Source: Halovivax gelatinilyticus (lineage in GTDB: Archaea; Halobacteriota; Halobacteria; Halobacteriales; Natrialbaceae). Taken from it: DNA of 64,000 nt. The translations under genes were made by a program, and so were the position numbers. Numbering within the stretch: the first letter of the stretch is position 1; each line of letters begins with the position of its first letter. The notes under the pieces were generated by a model. That model saw only the letters and a program-made list of their open reading frames with translations, was not told the DNA's origin and ran no database searches. Positions 18,118-28,107 of this stretch are shown here, piece by piece. The stretch is taken from NCBI RefSeq assembly GCF_024300625.1, contig NZ_CP101322.1, forward strand, positions 757,992-821,991, given 5' to 3'.

Positions 18118-20064
18118 ATGTCAGAATCAGAATCACAGTCACAGATAGCGGTCGTACTGCCCGACGGATCCGAACTCTCGGTCGACGCCGACGCCACGGT
18201 CGAAGACTGCGCCTACGAGATCGGCCCCGGCCTCGGCCGGGACACGGTCGCCGGGAAACTCGACGGCGACCTCGTCGCCAAAGAGGCGCCCGTCTACGAG
18301 GGGGCGAACCTCGAAATCGTCACCGTACAGTCCGACGAGTACGTAGACGTCATGCGCCACTCGGCGTCACACTGTCTCGCCCAGGCCGTCACGCGCCTGT
18401 TCGGCGAGGACGTCAAACTCGCGATCGGCCCGCCGACGGACGACGGCTTCTACTACGACTTCGACGACCTCGACGTCGACGAGTCAGACCTTCCGGACCT
18501 CGAGGCCGAGATCGAAGAGATCGTCGAGGCGGACTACGAGATCGAACGCGAGGTGGTCTCGGTGGAAGAAGCCGAGCAACGACTCGCCGACGAGCCGTAC
18601 AAACTCGAGCTTCTCGCCGAGTTCGCCGACGAGGACGCGACGGTCACGTTCTACCGACAGGGCGAGTGGGCGGACCTCTGTGCCGGTCCGCACGTCGACT
18701 CCACGGGCGATATCGGCGCCGTCGAGTTGCTGGAGATCGCGGGCGCCTACTGGCGCGGCGACGAGGAGAATCCGATGCAGACGCGGATCTACGGGACGGC
18801 CTTCGAGAGTGAAAGCGATCTGGAGGCATACCTGGAGCGTCGCGAGGAGGCCAAAGAGCGCGATCACCGAAAGATCGGCCGCGAGATGAACCTCTTTTCG
18901 ATCCAGGAGGTGACGGGCCCGGGACTCCCGCTGTATCACCCGCCGGGCAAGACGATCCTGCGCGAACTCTCTCGGTTCGTCGAGTCGATCAACGACGACG
19001 CCGACTACGAGTACGTCGAGACGCCACACCTGTTCAAGACCGACCTCTGGAAGCAGTCGGGTCACTACGACAACTACGTCGACGACATGTTCATCTTCGA
19101 CGTCGGCGACGACGAGTTCGGCTTGAAACCGATGAACTGTCCGGGCCACGCGTCGATCTTCGAAGACCACTCCTGGAGCTACCGCGACCTGCCCGTCCGC
19201 TACGCCGAAAACGGGAAGGTCTACCGCAAGGAACAGCGCGGCGAGCTCTCGGGCATCTCGCGCGTCTGGGCGTTCACGATCGACGACGGACACCTCTTCG
19301 TCAGACCCGACCAGATCGAAGCCGAGGTCGAGGCGATCATGGACGCCATCGACGAGGTGCTGACGACGTTCGATCTCGACTACGAGGTCGCGCTGGCGAC
19401 GCGTCCCGAGAAATCCGTCGGTAGCGACGAGATCTGGGAGCGCGCCGAGGCCCAACTCGAGTCGGTTCTCGAATCGCGAGAGATAGACTACGAACTCGAA
19501 GCCGGTGACGGGGCGTTCTACGGGCCGAAGATCGACTTCTCGTTCGAAGACGCCATCGGTCGAAGCTGGGACGGCCCGACGGTGCAACTCGATTTCAACA
19601 TGCCCGAACGGTTCGAGCTCTCCTACGTCGGCGAGGACAACGAGTCCCACCAGCCGGTGATGATCCACCGCGCGCTCTACGGCAGTTACGAGCGGTTCTT
19701 CATGATGCTCATCGAGCACTACGAGGGCAACTTCCCACTCTGGCTCTCTCCCGAACAGGTTCGAGTGCTTCCCATCTCCGACGATAACCGCGAGTACGCA
19801 GAAGAGATCGCCGACGCGTTCTCAGACTTCCGCGTCGAGGTCGACACGAGCGACGCCACGCTCGGCCGGAAGATCCGGGCGGCCCACGACGACCGGGTTC
19901 CCTACCAGATCATCGTCGGCGACGACGAGCAAGCCGACGGGACGATCTCCGTTCGTGATCGCTTCGAAGACCAGGAGTACGACGTCGCGGTGGATACGTT
20001 TCTGACCCACCTCGAAGCCGAACGCGACGAGAAACGTAACGAACCCGACTTCTTGCAGTCGTAG
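18118..20064 (+). CDS. thrS: Threonyl-tRNA synthetase
   Basis: Charges tRNA-Thr with threonine. The 648 residues contain a TGS domain (about 8-70), a bacterial-type editing domain with [11 protein letters not shown] and [11 protein letters not shown], the class II catalytic core (about 250-540) and an anticodon-binding domain (from about 545, [19 protein letters not shown]). Motif 2 is the [20 protein letters not shown] region. The H-x3-H editing module differs from the unrelated editing domain found in many other euryarchaeal ThrRS, so a bacterial-type origin is likely. The ATG at 18118 opens [17 protein letters not shown]. Confidence 0.95.
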   Translation: MSESESQSQIAVVLPDGSELSVDADATVEDCAYEIGPGLGRDTVAGKLDGDLVAKEAPVYEGANLEIVTVQSDEYVDVMRHSASHCLAQAVTRLFGEDVKLAIGPPTDDGFYYDFDDLDVDESDLPDLEAEIEEIVEADYEIEREVVSVEEAEQRLADEPYKLELLAEFADEDATVTFYRQGEWADLCAGPHVDSTGDIGAVELLEIAGAYWRGDEENPMQTRIYGTAFESESDLEAYLERREEAKERDHRKIGREMNLFSIQEVTGPGLPLYHPPGKTILRELSRFVESINDDADYEYVETPHLFKTDLWKQSGHYDNYVDDMFIFDVGDDEFGLKPMNCPGHASIFEDHSWSYRDLPVRYAENGKVYRKEQRGELSGISRVWAFTIDDGHLFVRPDQIEAEVEAIMDAIDEVLTTFDLDYEVALATRPEKSVGSDEIWERAEAQLESVLESREIDYELEAGDGAFYGPKIDFSFEDAIGRSWDGPTVQLDFNMPERFELSYVGEDNESHQPVMIHRALYGSYERFFMMLIEHYEGNFPLWLSPEQVRVLPISDDNREYAEEIADAFSDFRVEVDTSDATLGRKIRAAHDDRVPYQIIVGDDEQADGTISVRDRFEDQEYDVAVDTFLTHLEAERDEKRNEPDFLQS

Positions 20065-20096
20065 GGCCCGTCGGTCGGTTCTCGACTGACTTTCGG

Positions 20097-20531
20097 TTAT
20101 CGAACGATCGTGACCGGCACCGGCGACCGCCGGGCGACGGTCTCGGCGACGCTTCCGAGGAGAATCCGTCTGGCCCCGGTTCGTCCGTGACTGCCGATCA
20201 CGACGTGGTCGACGTCGTGTTCCTCGACGTAATCGATGATCGACCGCGAGACGCTGCCGATGACGTGGTCGGTCCTGATGTCGACCCCGGCGTCCGCGGC
20301 TCGATCGCTCGCTTCGCGAAGGAGGTTCTCCGCGCGCTCGTTCTGGTGGTCGATGATCGCGTCGTAGTTCGCCATCGCTCCGCCTTCCATCCCGGTCGCC
20401 GCGTAGAAGTCGCTCGGATCGATGACGTGTACCGCCGTGATCGTCGAGTCGGGGTGTGCTTCGATCGCGAAATCGAGCGCGTCGGTCGATCGCTGCGAGT
20501 CGTCGTACGGGACGAGGACGTGCTGAGCCAT
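20097..20531 (-). CDS. Universal stress protein (UspA family)
   Basis: A single-domain Usp of 144 residues. It starts MAQHVLVPYDDSQRSTDALDF with the conserved Asp of the nucleotide site, and ends with the ATP-binding G-x2-G-x9-G-S pattern in VIGSHGRTGARRILLGSVAE. It is cytoplasmic and probably dimeric; the specific role is unknown. The ATG at 20531 follows a TATA-like GCGTTTATCC (about 20554-20563). It converges on thrS with a 32-bp gap. Confidence 0.92.
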   Translation of the reverse strand: MAQHVLVPYDDSQRSTDALDFAIEAHPDSTITAVHVIDPSDFYAATGMEGGAMANYDAIIDHQNERAENLLREASDRAADAGVDIRTDHVIGSVSRSIIDYVEEHDVDHVVIGSHGRTGARRILLGSVAETVARRSPVPVTIVR

Positions 20532-20690
20532 GCACAAATTTTCGACGGCCGGGAGGATAAACGCACGGTTCGTGTCCACAGTCTGCACACCCGGTGATCG
20601 AATCCGATCGTTCCCGGGTCGGTGCCGGTCGGCGAGTACCCTCGGTGCACTACCCACTGTCGGTTACGGCCGCGAAAAATGTGCGGTCGA

Positions 20691-21266
20691 TCAGTCGCTG
20701 TTGGTCGAGGGTCTGACCTTCTCGGTTCCCTTGCCGCGGTTGTAGAGGCCGCGGTTGGACTTGCCGGCGTTGGTCAGTCCGCGGAAGGCGCGGTTCTTGT
20801 GGTCGTCGCCGCAGATCCAGTTCAGGTCGTCGTCGTTCTCGATCGCCGGGTGCTCCGGGTCCACGAGGATCACTTCGAACCACTTCTGCGAGCCGTCCTC
20901 ACCGACCCAGTAGCTGCCCAGTACGCGGAGGTTGGGGTACTTCCGGGAGACGCGCTCTTCGCCGATGCGCTGGATGTTCTTGCGGCGGCCGATGCGGTTT
21001 ACGCCCTGGCGCTTCGTCCGCCGTCCGGCGGTAAAGCGCTCTTTCCGGGCGGTTCCCTTTCGGACCGAGACCCGCGTGAGGACGATGCCCTGTTTTGCCT
21101 TGTAGCCGAGTTCACGGGCCTTGTCCAGGCGCGTCGGTCGGTCGATGCGCTCGATAGCGCCCTGTTTGCGCCACTCCTGTTTGCGTTGCCACTGGAGTTC
21201 CCCGAGTTTGCCGTCGCCGGGGTTCTTCCAGGCCTCCTTGATGTGAGAGTAGAAGCTTCGTGCCAT
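20691..21266 (-). CDS. rpl15e: 50S ribosomal protein L15e
   Basis: Archaeal and eukaryotic large-subunit protein, 191 residues, rich in Lys and Arg unlike its neighbours. Family segments are MARSFYSHIKEAWKNP, RPTRLDKARELGYKAKQG, RTKRQGVNRIGRRKNIQRI and PNLRVLGSYWVGEDG. A TATA-like CTTATG lies on the minus strand near 21405-21412, which would leave a leader of about 115 bases. That is long for this genome and may matter for ribosomal-protein control. Confidence 0.97.
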   Translation of the reverse strand: MARSFYSHIKEAWKNPGDGKLGELQWQRKQEWRKQGAIERIDRPTRLDKARELGYKAKQGIVLTRVSVRKGTARKERFTAGRRTKRQGVNRIGRRKNIQRIGEERVSRKYPNLRVLGSYWVGEDGSQKWFEVILVDPEHPAIENDDDLNWICGDDHKNRAFRGLTNAGKSNRGLYNRGKGTEKVRPSTNSD

Positions 21267-21458
21267 GTGTATCACCGCGGGCGTCTCCTGGTTCAGACCG
21301 GACGAGTCGTCTCGTGCGGTCCACATTCCGACCCGTGACTGGCGTCGAACGGGTGCCCGCTGGTGCCCGCCGTCCAGCGTAGCTACCGGTACTACCCAGC
21401 GTCGTTTCATAAGGCCTTCGAAGCGTCGACGACGCCGGCGAACGAGGGGTATCGAGCG

Positions 21459-23147
21459 TCAGAATCGATCCCGACGATAGCTGCGGGGCGAGGAGCGATT
21501 CGGGGCAACGAACGCTACCGCGAGCAGCCCCGCGAGCGCGAACAGGCCGAACGCCGGGTGGACGAGCTGGGAGAGGACGATCGCGAACGGAATCGCGAAG
21601 ACGACGATCCGGAACGGCGTCACCACCGCGGAGAGATACCTGTCGGAAAGCCAGTCTCCAATCGACCGATCGGACGCCTCGCGTCGAGCACTGCTCGCCG
21701 TCACGGCGAGGACGGCGACGAGCGAGAGGGCGATCGACACCTTCGCGATCGACGGCGAGACGGACGGTCCTGCCCAGCGGGCGCCGTAGACGATCGCCAG
21801 GCCCAGACCGACGCCGACGCAGCCGACGACGCCGGTCGTGCCGGCACGCGCAGCGAGGGGATCCGAGGCGTACCCATCCGGTCCGACTGTCCGGTGGACG
21901 TCGAGGGCGTTCGTTCCGAGATCCCAGACGAGAAGCGTAGCCGCGATCCCGACGAGTACGCCGATCGGGGCGAGTCCGGCGGTCGCCGAGAGGATCGTCC
22001 CGGCGAACAGCGAGGCGGCCGCGACGCCGACCAATCGCGACCGCCACCGCTCGCCCGCGGCCATCGCGAGCAGCCGCGGTGCGTGGAGCCAGCTGGCGAC
22101 GAAACCGATCCACGCGGCGACGATCAACGCCCACGTGATAGCCGACGTCGTCCCGCCGGTCGCGAGGCGGTCGCCGCCGAGGATGGCAACCGGAACGACC
22201 GCACCACCGGACATCGAGGCGAACGTTCGCAACGGCACCGGTTCGAGTCGGTGACGGACGGCCGGGGCGATGGCCACCGCGACGGACGCGAGCACCACCC
22301 CGACGATGACGGCGAGTAACGCCGCGATCACCACACCGCTCGTCAACACCGCGGCGACGGCCCGGCCGACCGGACCGATCGCCTCGAACCCCGAGTCGAT
22401 CGCCGCCCGCAGTCCCGGAACGTACCAGACGACGACGTAGAACCCGATCACCCAGTAGATCGATTCGTTCCACTCGCGCACCCACTCTACGAGATCCCTG
22501 ATCGACGGGACGTCCAGTCCGAGGCGTCGACACGTCCGCCTCGCCGTATCGCTACCGGCGATCGAGAAGAGCGCAAGCAGCGTGAGCACTTGAATCGTTA
22601 TCAGTGCGATCGAGGGCGTTCGACTGGCGAGCGAGATCGTCTCACGAATCCCATCCCAGTAGAGGGCGAGCGGTCGCCCATCGAGGACGAGCGCCGCGAT
22701 CGGCGTCGCGATCGCCGCGGCGAGCGTCGCGTCACGCGCGGTCTCGCCGAGCGCCGATCGACAGGACTCCGCCGGCAGGAGGGCAACGCCCGCGGCCGTT
22801 ACGGTGACCGCCGCCGCGGCAACGATTCCGACGGCTCGATAGGGGCCCACGTCGACAGCCGGTAATCCGGCGGCGGTTCCGGCCAGTACGGCGATCCAGA
22901 CGCTGCCGGCAACCCCGGCGAGTCCGGCAACTGTCGTGATACCGCCGAGTGCGCGGTCTCGAATCGAATACGTCGCGATCAGGCAACACCCGCCGACGAT
23001 CCCCAGCCCCGACACAACTGCCACCGCGACTGGCACCACCGCGCCAGCGCCGTATCCGAGGCCGAGAACGACCAGCACGGCGAACGCGACCAGAAGCGGC
23101 GATCGGCCCGGCGGGGCGTACAGTGCGTGGCCGGGGTCGTCGGTCAC
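21459..23147 (-). CDS. Polytopic membrane protein, DUF7519-like
   Basis: A 562-residue protein made almost entirely of hydrophobic segments (about 14 predicted). I place it in the haloarchaeal DUF7519 group because of its position as last gene of a DUF4129-DUF7269-DUF58 operon; the name is from memory. The start is GTG at 23147, whose GTGA overlaps the DUF58 stop codon by 4 bp. The frame is open much further upstream, but that part is Arg-rich shadow sequence. No catalytic motif is visible, and a transport or scaffold role would be a guess. Confidence 0.75.
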   Translation of the reverse strand: MTDDPGHALYAPPGRSPLLVAFAVLVVLGLGYGAGAVVPVAVAVVSGLGIVGGCCLIATYSIRDRALGGITTVAGLAGVAGSVWIAVLAGTAAGLPAVDVGPYRAVGIVAAAAVTVTAAGVALLPAESCRSALGETARDATLAAAIATPIAALVLDGRPLALYWDGIRETISLASRTPSIALITIQVLTLLALFSIAGSDTARRTCRRLGLDVPSIRDLVEWVREWNESIYWVIGFYVVVWYVPGLRAAIDSGFEAIGPVGRAVAAVLTSGVVIAALLAVIVGVVLASVAVAIAPAVRHRLEPVPLRTFASMSGGAVVPVAILGGDRLATGGTTSAITWALIVAAWIGFVASWLHAPRLLAMAAGERWRSRLVGVAAASLFAGTILSATAGLAPIGVLVGIAATLLVWDLGTNALDVHRTVGPDGYASDPLAARAGTTGVVGCVGVGLGLAIVYGARWAGPSVSPSIAKVSIALSLVAVLAVTASSARREASDRSIGDWLSDRYLSAVVTPFRIVVFAIPFAIVLSQLVHPAFGLFALAGLLAVAFVAPNRSSPRSYRRDRF

Positions 23148-24391
23148 GCCGACCACCCCCGCGACGCCCGATCCAGTGCGACGTGAAGCGACTCCGTCGG
23201 CGACCACGCGACGACGCGTACGCCCGCGCTCCGAAGCGTCGAAATCCGGTCGTCCCGGACAACGGTCTGGACGGTTCCGCCGAGGGAGTCGGGGACGACC
23301 GAGGGAGAGACGACGGTCACGTCGTGGCCGAACGCCGCGAACCGCCGGGCGGCCTCGACCGGACCGTCGTCGAGCAGCGGCGAAAAGAGGACGATCTGTT
23401 TCTCGTCGGCCAGGTGGCGACAGCACCGGTCGACGTCATCAGCGCCGGCCGAGAGCCAGTTCGAGTACCCGAACGTGTCGTCCCACTCGCCGTCGAGAAA
23501 TCGTCGGATACGGGCCCGCTGTGGCCTGCCGCTACACGGGCGTAGATAGTGACCGCTGCCGCCGAACCAGGCGACGCCAACCTGGTTATTCTCGACGAGC
23601 AACCGCGTCGCGAGGTGGCGTACTCCCCGCCGGCTCAACTCGATCGCCGTCGCTTCGCCCGCTCGTCGGCGCGAGGCGGCGGCCGACCGGGCGTCGACGA
23701 GACAGACCACCCGCACCGCCTGCTCCTGGCGGAACTCGATCGTCGCGAGTTCGCCCGTCCGGGCGAGTCGCGTCCAGTCGATGCGGTTCATCGGGTCTGT
23801 CGGCTGGTGGGCACGAATTGCGTGGAACTCGACGCCTTCGCCGCCGGCCTCGCCGTCGATTCGCCCCGTGTACTGGATCGTCTCCCCGCCGATGGGGACG
23901 GTCTCGACGAGGTCGGCACAGTCGATTTCGCTCTCGATCGGGTACGTTTCGACGACCGCTGCGCCGCCAGAAACCGTCGCCGAACGGGCGGTGACCTCGC
24001 CGAACTCGTAGGAGCCACGCCTCGCCGTTACCGCGTACTCGATCGTCTCGGTCTCGCCGGGCGACAGCGAGACGCCGGCCCGCGTCGACCCATCGACGAC
24101 CAGTCCGTCGGGCGGACTGTCGGCGACGCGAACGTCCGGGAGGACCGTCGAACCCTCGTTTCGAACCGTGAGGCGAACCGAAACCGATTCGCCCGGTCTC
24201 GGCTGGGTCGGCGTAACCGTCCGCTCGACGGCTAGGGACGACGCGGGTGCGTCGCCGAGGCTCGCGTAGGCCGCGTACGTGAGACCGACGGCCGAGGCGG
24301 CGAAAACCGTCAACAGTTCGAGCACGATCCCCGCACCGATACAGACCGTGGCGACGGCGAGCCCGGCCCAGTACCGGTGTCGACGGCTCAT
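23144..24391 (-). CDS. DUF58 domain protein
   Basis: A 415-residue membrane-anchored protein of the DUF58 family. Two N-terminal membrane segments (about 5-45) are followed by a CARDB-like beta domain (about 55-150, TPTQPRPGESVSVRLTVRNE). Then comes the DUF58 core with EFHAIRAHQPTDPMNRIDWT and a vWA-like region (VVCLVDARSAAASRR). DUF58 proteins usually act with MoxR AAA ATPases and DUF4129 proteins in envelope functions. It overlaps both neighbours by 4 bp. No MoxR gene is in this cluster. Confidence 0.87.
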   Translation of the reverse strand: MSRRHRYWAGLAVATVCIGAGIVLELLTVFAASAVGLTYAAYASLGDAPASSLAVERTVTPTQPRPGESVSVRLTVRNEGSTVLPDVRVADSPPDGLVVDGSTRAGVSLSPGETETIEYAVTARRGSYEFGEVTARSATVSGGAAVVETYPIESEIDCADLVETVPIGGETIQYTGRIDGEAGGEGVEFHAIRAHQPTDPMNRIDWTRLARTGELATIEFRQEQAVRVVCLVDARSAAASRRRAGEATAIELSRRGVRHLATRLLVENNQVGVAWFGGSGHYLRPCSGRPQRARIRRFLDGEWDDTFGYSNWLSAGADDVDRCCRHLADEKQIVLFSPLLDDGPVEAARRFAAFGHDVTVVSPSVVPDSLGGTVQTVVRDDRISTLRSAGVRVVAWSPTESLHVALDRASRGWSA

Positions 24392-25173
24392 CGGTTCACC
24401 TCGGGGTTCACTGATTCTGGCGTACTCGCCGTCGACCGCGAGCCGGCGGCCTCGCCATCATCCGCCGAATCCGCATCCGTCCAGCGTGAATAGGCGACCG
24501 ACGGGTCGTAGCCACCGGACGGGCCGGCGGAACGATCGGCCGAATCCCGTCTGCCGGTCGAGGCGATACCGTCGCGCGGTCCGTCCCCAACGGGCCCGTG
24601 CTCCGGCGCCGCGTCGAGTCGCGCTATCGTGTCGATCGTCGCGCGCAGCATCCGTTCGTAGCGCCGACCGACGAGCCAGTCTCGATATCGAACGGAACGC
24701 GAACGGTGGTCGACCTCGCCGAGGAAGGTCGCCGCCCGCGGATCCTCGGTCCAGGTTCCCTCGCGTAGCAACTCGTCGATCGTCGAGTTCGACCGGTCTC
24801 CCGTCTCGCCCAGTTTCGTCTCGACGGCGGTGCGTACGTCGTCTTCGATCCGTCGGCGAGCCGTGCGCGGGACGTCCGACGATTCGCGCAGAGCCCGATC
24901 GATGCGGGCACCGACAATGTTGCTGGACGGAGGCGGGATCGGTCGTCCGTGGCGCTCGGTCAGTCCGTTCGTCGCCGCGTCGGGCGATCCGACGACCGAT
25001 GGGACGAACCCCTGTTGCACCCAGATGGCGAGCCCGAGGACGATCGTCACCAGCCCCACGCCGGTGACGACGAGGGGCGTAACGAACGCGGGTGTCGAAT
25101 CGGTCGGGTTGACAAGCAGGGCTATCGCGGCGAGTATCGCACCGGTCGCGAAGACGAGCACGAGTCGTCTCAC
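24388..25173 (-). CDS. DUF7269-like membrane protein
   Basis: A 261-residue protein with two membrane segments at the N-terminus (about 3-20 and 33-52, LVVTGVGLVTIVLGLAIWV). A cytoplasmic helical domain of 150 residues follows (RRRIEDDVRTAVETKLGET, RYRDWLVGRRYERMLRATID). The tail is disordered and Asp/Ser-rich. The operon position between DUF4129 and DUF58, with 4-bp overlaps on both sides, matches the haloarchaeal DUF7269 group; the name is from memory. Function unknown. Confidence 0.72.
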   Translation of the reverse strand: MRRLVLVFATGAILAAIALLVNPTDSTPAFVTPLVVTGVGLVTIVLGLAIWVQQGFVPSVVGSPDAATNGLTERHGRPIPPPSSNIVGARIDRALRESSDVPRTARRRIEDDVRTAVETKLGETGDRSNSTIDELLREGTWTEDPRAATFLGEVDHRSRSVRYRDWLVGRRYERMLRATIDTIARLDAAPEHGPVGDGPRDGIASTGRRDSADRSAGPSGGYDPSVAYSRWTDADSADDGEAAGSRSTASTPESVNPEVNR

Positions 25174-26276
25174 TGTCGATCACCGCCGGTTTCCTCGCGG
25201 ATCCGCTGGTAGGCGGCGCGCGCCCGTTCCAGCTGCGCGGCCGTTTCGGACGCTCCACCGTAGCGCACGCGTTCGAACGTCTCCGTGAGGGTGATTACGG
25301 CGTCTTCGGGCATGCCGGCGTCGACGGCGGCGACGGCGCACTCGCGGGGCGTTCTGACCGACGCGCGGCGGAGCGAAAGCGAGGCGACGATCCGTTCCCA
25401 GGCCGCCGCGACCGACTCGGGTTCTCTTGGCGGCTCCGCCGACGGCGTCGGTTGCGATTCGTTCGATCGCTCCGTTCGCCTCGTCGGTCCGGTGGCAGAT
25501 CGGGTTCGATCGGTCCGCGAATTCCACCCGAACGAAGGCCACCGGAGTGAGAGACGCCAGAGTCCGCTCACGGACGGAAGTGACGGGAGTCTGATCGACG
25601 CACCCGTGGCTCGAAGCGACCGCCACCCGTGACCGACTCCGCGGGCAGCAGTGGCCCCCAACTCGGCCACGCCCGAACCGACCGTCGTCCCGTACCGTGC
25701 CGCGGCGATCGTCGCGAACATGGTCGCTTGCGGCAGTCGCTGAATGCGGAGCGCGAGCCGCGCTGATCGCCGATCCGGCAGGTCCGCCGCCGTAATCCCG
25801 TCAGCGCGGGTGGGATCGGTCCGTTCCCACACCCGGCCGCTTACCAGCAGGCTCACGCCGAGTAAGGCGATCAACCCGACTACCTCTACCAGGAACGCTC
25901 CAAATAACGTACTTCCGGCGCCACCGTCATCCGCCGTCTCGTCAGCATCCGTACCGGTCTCGTTCCCGTCAGTCGAGCGATCGTCCGTCGTTCCGTCGCT
26001 GTCGCTCGAATCATCGACACCATCCGCGGCGTCGCTCGAGGCGCCTCCGTCGTCGCTCGGATCATCCGCGGCGGCGTCCGGGTCGTCAGAGCCGTCCGAC
26101 CCCTCGCCGTGTCCGTCGTCAGTCGTCGCATCCTCGTCGGAACCGACCGGACCGTCCGTTCTGTCACCCGTCTCGACGGCGCCACCGTCCATTCCGGCGG
26201 CCGGAAAGAGCGCCGCCCCCACGACGATCGCGACGAGACAGAGAGCCAGCACGACGAGCGGTCGATCCTGTATCAC
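25170..26276 (-). CDS. DUF4129 domain protein
   Basis: First gene of the four-gene operon, 368 residues. It has a membrane segment at 5-27, a long acidic Asp/Ser/Thr linker (about 30-120), a second membrane segment (about 125-145) and a C-terminal DUF4129 domain. The DUF4129 part carries RTPRECAVAAVDAGMPEDAV and TETFERVRYGG. DUF4129 is often linked to transglutaminase-like proteins and to DUF58; here there is no transglutaminase partner. The start is GTG at 26276, 24 bp from a strong TATA box, so the message is likely leaderless. Confidence 0.85.
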   Translation of the reverse strand: MIQDRPLVVLALCLVAIVVGAALFPAAGMDGGAVETGDRTDGPVGSDEDATTDDGHGEGSDGSDDPDAAADDPSDDGGASSDAADGVDDSSDSDGTTDDRSTDGNETGTDADETADDGGAGSTLFGAFLVEVVGLIALLGVSLLVSGRVWERTDPTRADGITAADLPDRRSARLALRIQRLPQATMFATIAAARYGTTVGSGVAELGATAARGVGHGWRSLRATGASIRLPSLPSVSGLWRLSLRWPSFGWNSRTDRTRSATGPTRRTERSNESQPTPSAEPPREPESVAAAWERIVASLSLRRASVRTPRECAVAAVDAGMPEDAVITLTETFERVRYGGASETAAQLERARAAYQRIREETGGDRQ

Positions 26277-26298
26277 GCTGAAACGTGCAACTCGCCCG

Positions 26299-26309
26299 AT
26301 ATATTTATT
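26299..26309 (-). promoter_or_regulatory. TATA box of the DUF4129 operon
   Basis: ATATATTTATT (plus strand) reads AATAAATATAT on the minus strand, a near-ideal haloarchaeal TATA box. It lies 24 bp before the GTG start and supports both that start and a leaderless operon transcript. Confidence 0.7.
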
Positions 26310-26497
26310 TGTATCGGGTTAGCGGCGTTCTCCGAACGTCACACGGCTGGGAAAGGAAGGGGTGCGAAAGTCCAAGTCGATTCGCTGTGGCTCGAATAGA
26401 CACAAACGGGTGTGACCACCGCTCGCGACTACGAGTCGACGTGAGACCTGAAAGTGGAGCGAAACGATTTTCGTACACTGACGCGAACGGCGGAGAT

Positions 26498-27535
26498 ATG
26501 GACGAGCGACTCACGATCAGACTGGCGGTGACCCTGGGTCTCGTCCTCGCGATCGACCTGTTGCTCGCCGTCGGTCTCGCGCTCGTCCTGGAGCCGTGGG
26601 TGGCGGTCGTCCTCGCCCGGATCGGCATCGAAACGACGGCACCGTCGGTCGCGGCGGTGGCCGTCGTCGTGATGGCCGTGTTGCTGGTCGGACAGTTACG
26701 GTACACGCGCCAGGAGTTGCTGGCCGAAACCGACGCGACAGTGGCCGGGCCGGACGACTCGGCGCTCACCGATCGCGTGCGACGGCTCGCGGCACAAGCC
26801 GACATGCCCACACCCACGGTGGCGATTTCTCGGTCCCCGGTCCCGAACAGCATGGCGATCGGCGACCTCGGATCCGGGACGATAGTCGTCAGTCGCGGGC
26901 TCGTCGAGCGCCTCGACGATGCGGAACTAGACGCCGTCCTCGCACACGAACTCGTCCACCTCAAGAATCGCGACGCGCTGGTGATGACGGGAGCCACGTT
27001 CGTCCCCGCCCTCGTCGCCGACGAGTACTCCCCCTTCGACGGACTTCCCAGCTGGGTGAAGCCGGCGACCGCGGGTACCGCGTTGCTCGCAGCCGCGTTG
27101 CTCGCGGGCAGCTTCCTCGACGCGCCGGTCGTGACGCCCACCGGCTTTGTCCAGTTCGCCGTCGCCACCGTCGTCACGCTGGTCGTCGCCGGGCTCGTTC
27201 TCGGCGTGCTCGCCGCGGCCCTCGTCGGGGCGGCGGGGTCCCTCTCGCGCTATCGCGAGTACGTCGCCGACCGAGACGGCGCCCACCTCGCCGGAAATCC
27301 TGCGGCGTTGGCGAACGCGCTGGCCGGCCTCTCCGGTGACGACCGTCGTCCGGAAACGGACAAGCGCCTCACGACCCAGGGGCTCTGTCTGCTCCCGTAC
27401 GGATTCGACGCTCCCGACCAGCCGTCCGACGCGGACGGGCGTTCGGTCGACTTTCGGTCACACCCCGCCGTCGAAACGCGCATCGCCCGGCTCCGAGAAC
27501 AAGCCGGGAGGCTCGAAACGGACCGAACCCGCTGA
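26498..27535 (+). CDS. M48 family membrane metalloprotease (HtpX-like)
   Basis: A 345-residue zinc endopeptidase. The zinc motif HELVH is in AVLAHELVHLKNRDA (about 147-161), and a third ligand Glu is plausible in RYREYVADRDGAHLAG. Two N-terminal membrane segments (about 8-30 and 46-66) and two more after the active site (about 190-210 and 222-245) match the HtpX fold. HtpX degrades misfolded membrane proteins. The ATG at 26498 starts MDERLTIRLAVTLGLVL. It is divergent from the DUF4129 envelope operon. Confidence 0.9.
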   Translation: MDERLTIRLAVTLGLVLAIDLLLAVGLALVLEPWVAVVLARIGIETTAPSVAAVAVVVMAVLLVGQLRYTRQELLAETDATVAGPDDSALTDRVRRLAAQADMPTPTVAISRSPVPNSMAIGDLGSGTIVVSRGLVERLDDAELDAVLAHELVHLKNRDALVMTGATFVPALVADEYSPFDGLPSWVKPATAGTALLAAALLAGSFLDAPVVTPTGFVQFAVATVVTLVVAGLVLGVLAAALVGAAGSLSRYREYVADRDGAHLAGNPAALANALAGLSGDDRRPETDKRLTTQGLCLLPYGFDAPDQPSDADGRSVDFRSHPAVETRIARLREQAGRLETDRTR

Positions 27536-27559
27536 ACGAGAACCAACCGATCGAGACCG

Positions 27560-28093
27560 CTACTCGAGCACGGCTATCCGGTCTTCCAGCCCGACCGGCG
27601 TGGCGCCGTTGATCGTCGCGAACGTCGCCCCCAGGACGAGTCCGTAGACGAGGTGACCGATCGCAAAGATGACGGCGACGACGAACTCGCCGGCCGCTCC
27701 GGGAATCGGCAGGAACGGGAGCGGAAGCGCGACGACCCCGGCCCGAGCCATCGCCACGGGAAAGACCACCCCGCCGGCGAGAATCCCGATGAACGCCCCG
27801 AAGGCGAGGCCGGCGATGACGAAATCGGTGAACGACGTCAGACTTCGTCGCATCGTCCGTCGGGAAACGATCGCCGCGAATACGAGCCCGAATCCGACGC
27901 TGATCAGCATGTGAATCAGCCACCCGAGGCCGATCGACGCGCCCGCGATCGGCGCGAGTCCGCCGAGAACCTCGATGAGATCCGCGCCGAAGTGCAAGAT
28001 GACGCCCATCGCGATTCCGGCGACGATCGCAGCGATAACGCCGCCACCCCAGACATCGACCGCGTTGTATTGGCGCATGCTATCACTAGACAT
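27560..28093 (-). CDS. Multi-spanning membrane protein, DUF6789-like
   Basis: A 177-residue hydrophobic protein with four or five membrane segments (starting near residues 18, 50, 88, 112 and 145). Many Gly residues are present (GLAFGAFIGILAGGVVFP). It may belong to the haloarchaeal DUF6789 group, named from memory. I chose the ATG at 28093 (MSSDSMRQYNAVDVWGG), because the ORF extension upstream runs into the dyad operators. Function unknown. The three operator-like dyads just upstream suggest tight regulation. Confidence 0.7.
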   Translation of the reverse strand: MSSDSMRQYNAVDVWGGGVIAAIVAGIAMGVILHFGADLIEVLGGLAPIAGASIGLGWLIHMLISVGFGLVFAAIVSRRTMRRSLTSFTDFVIAGLAFGAFIGILAGGVVFPVAMARAGVVALPLPFLPIPGAAGEFVVAVIFAIGHLVYGLVLGATFATINGATPVGLEDRIAVLE

Positions 28094-28107
28094 ACCATCT
28101 CGGACGT

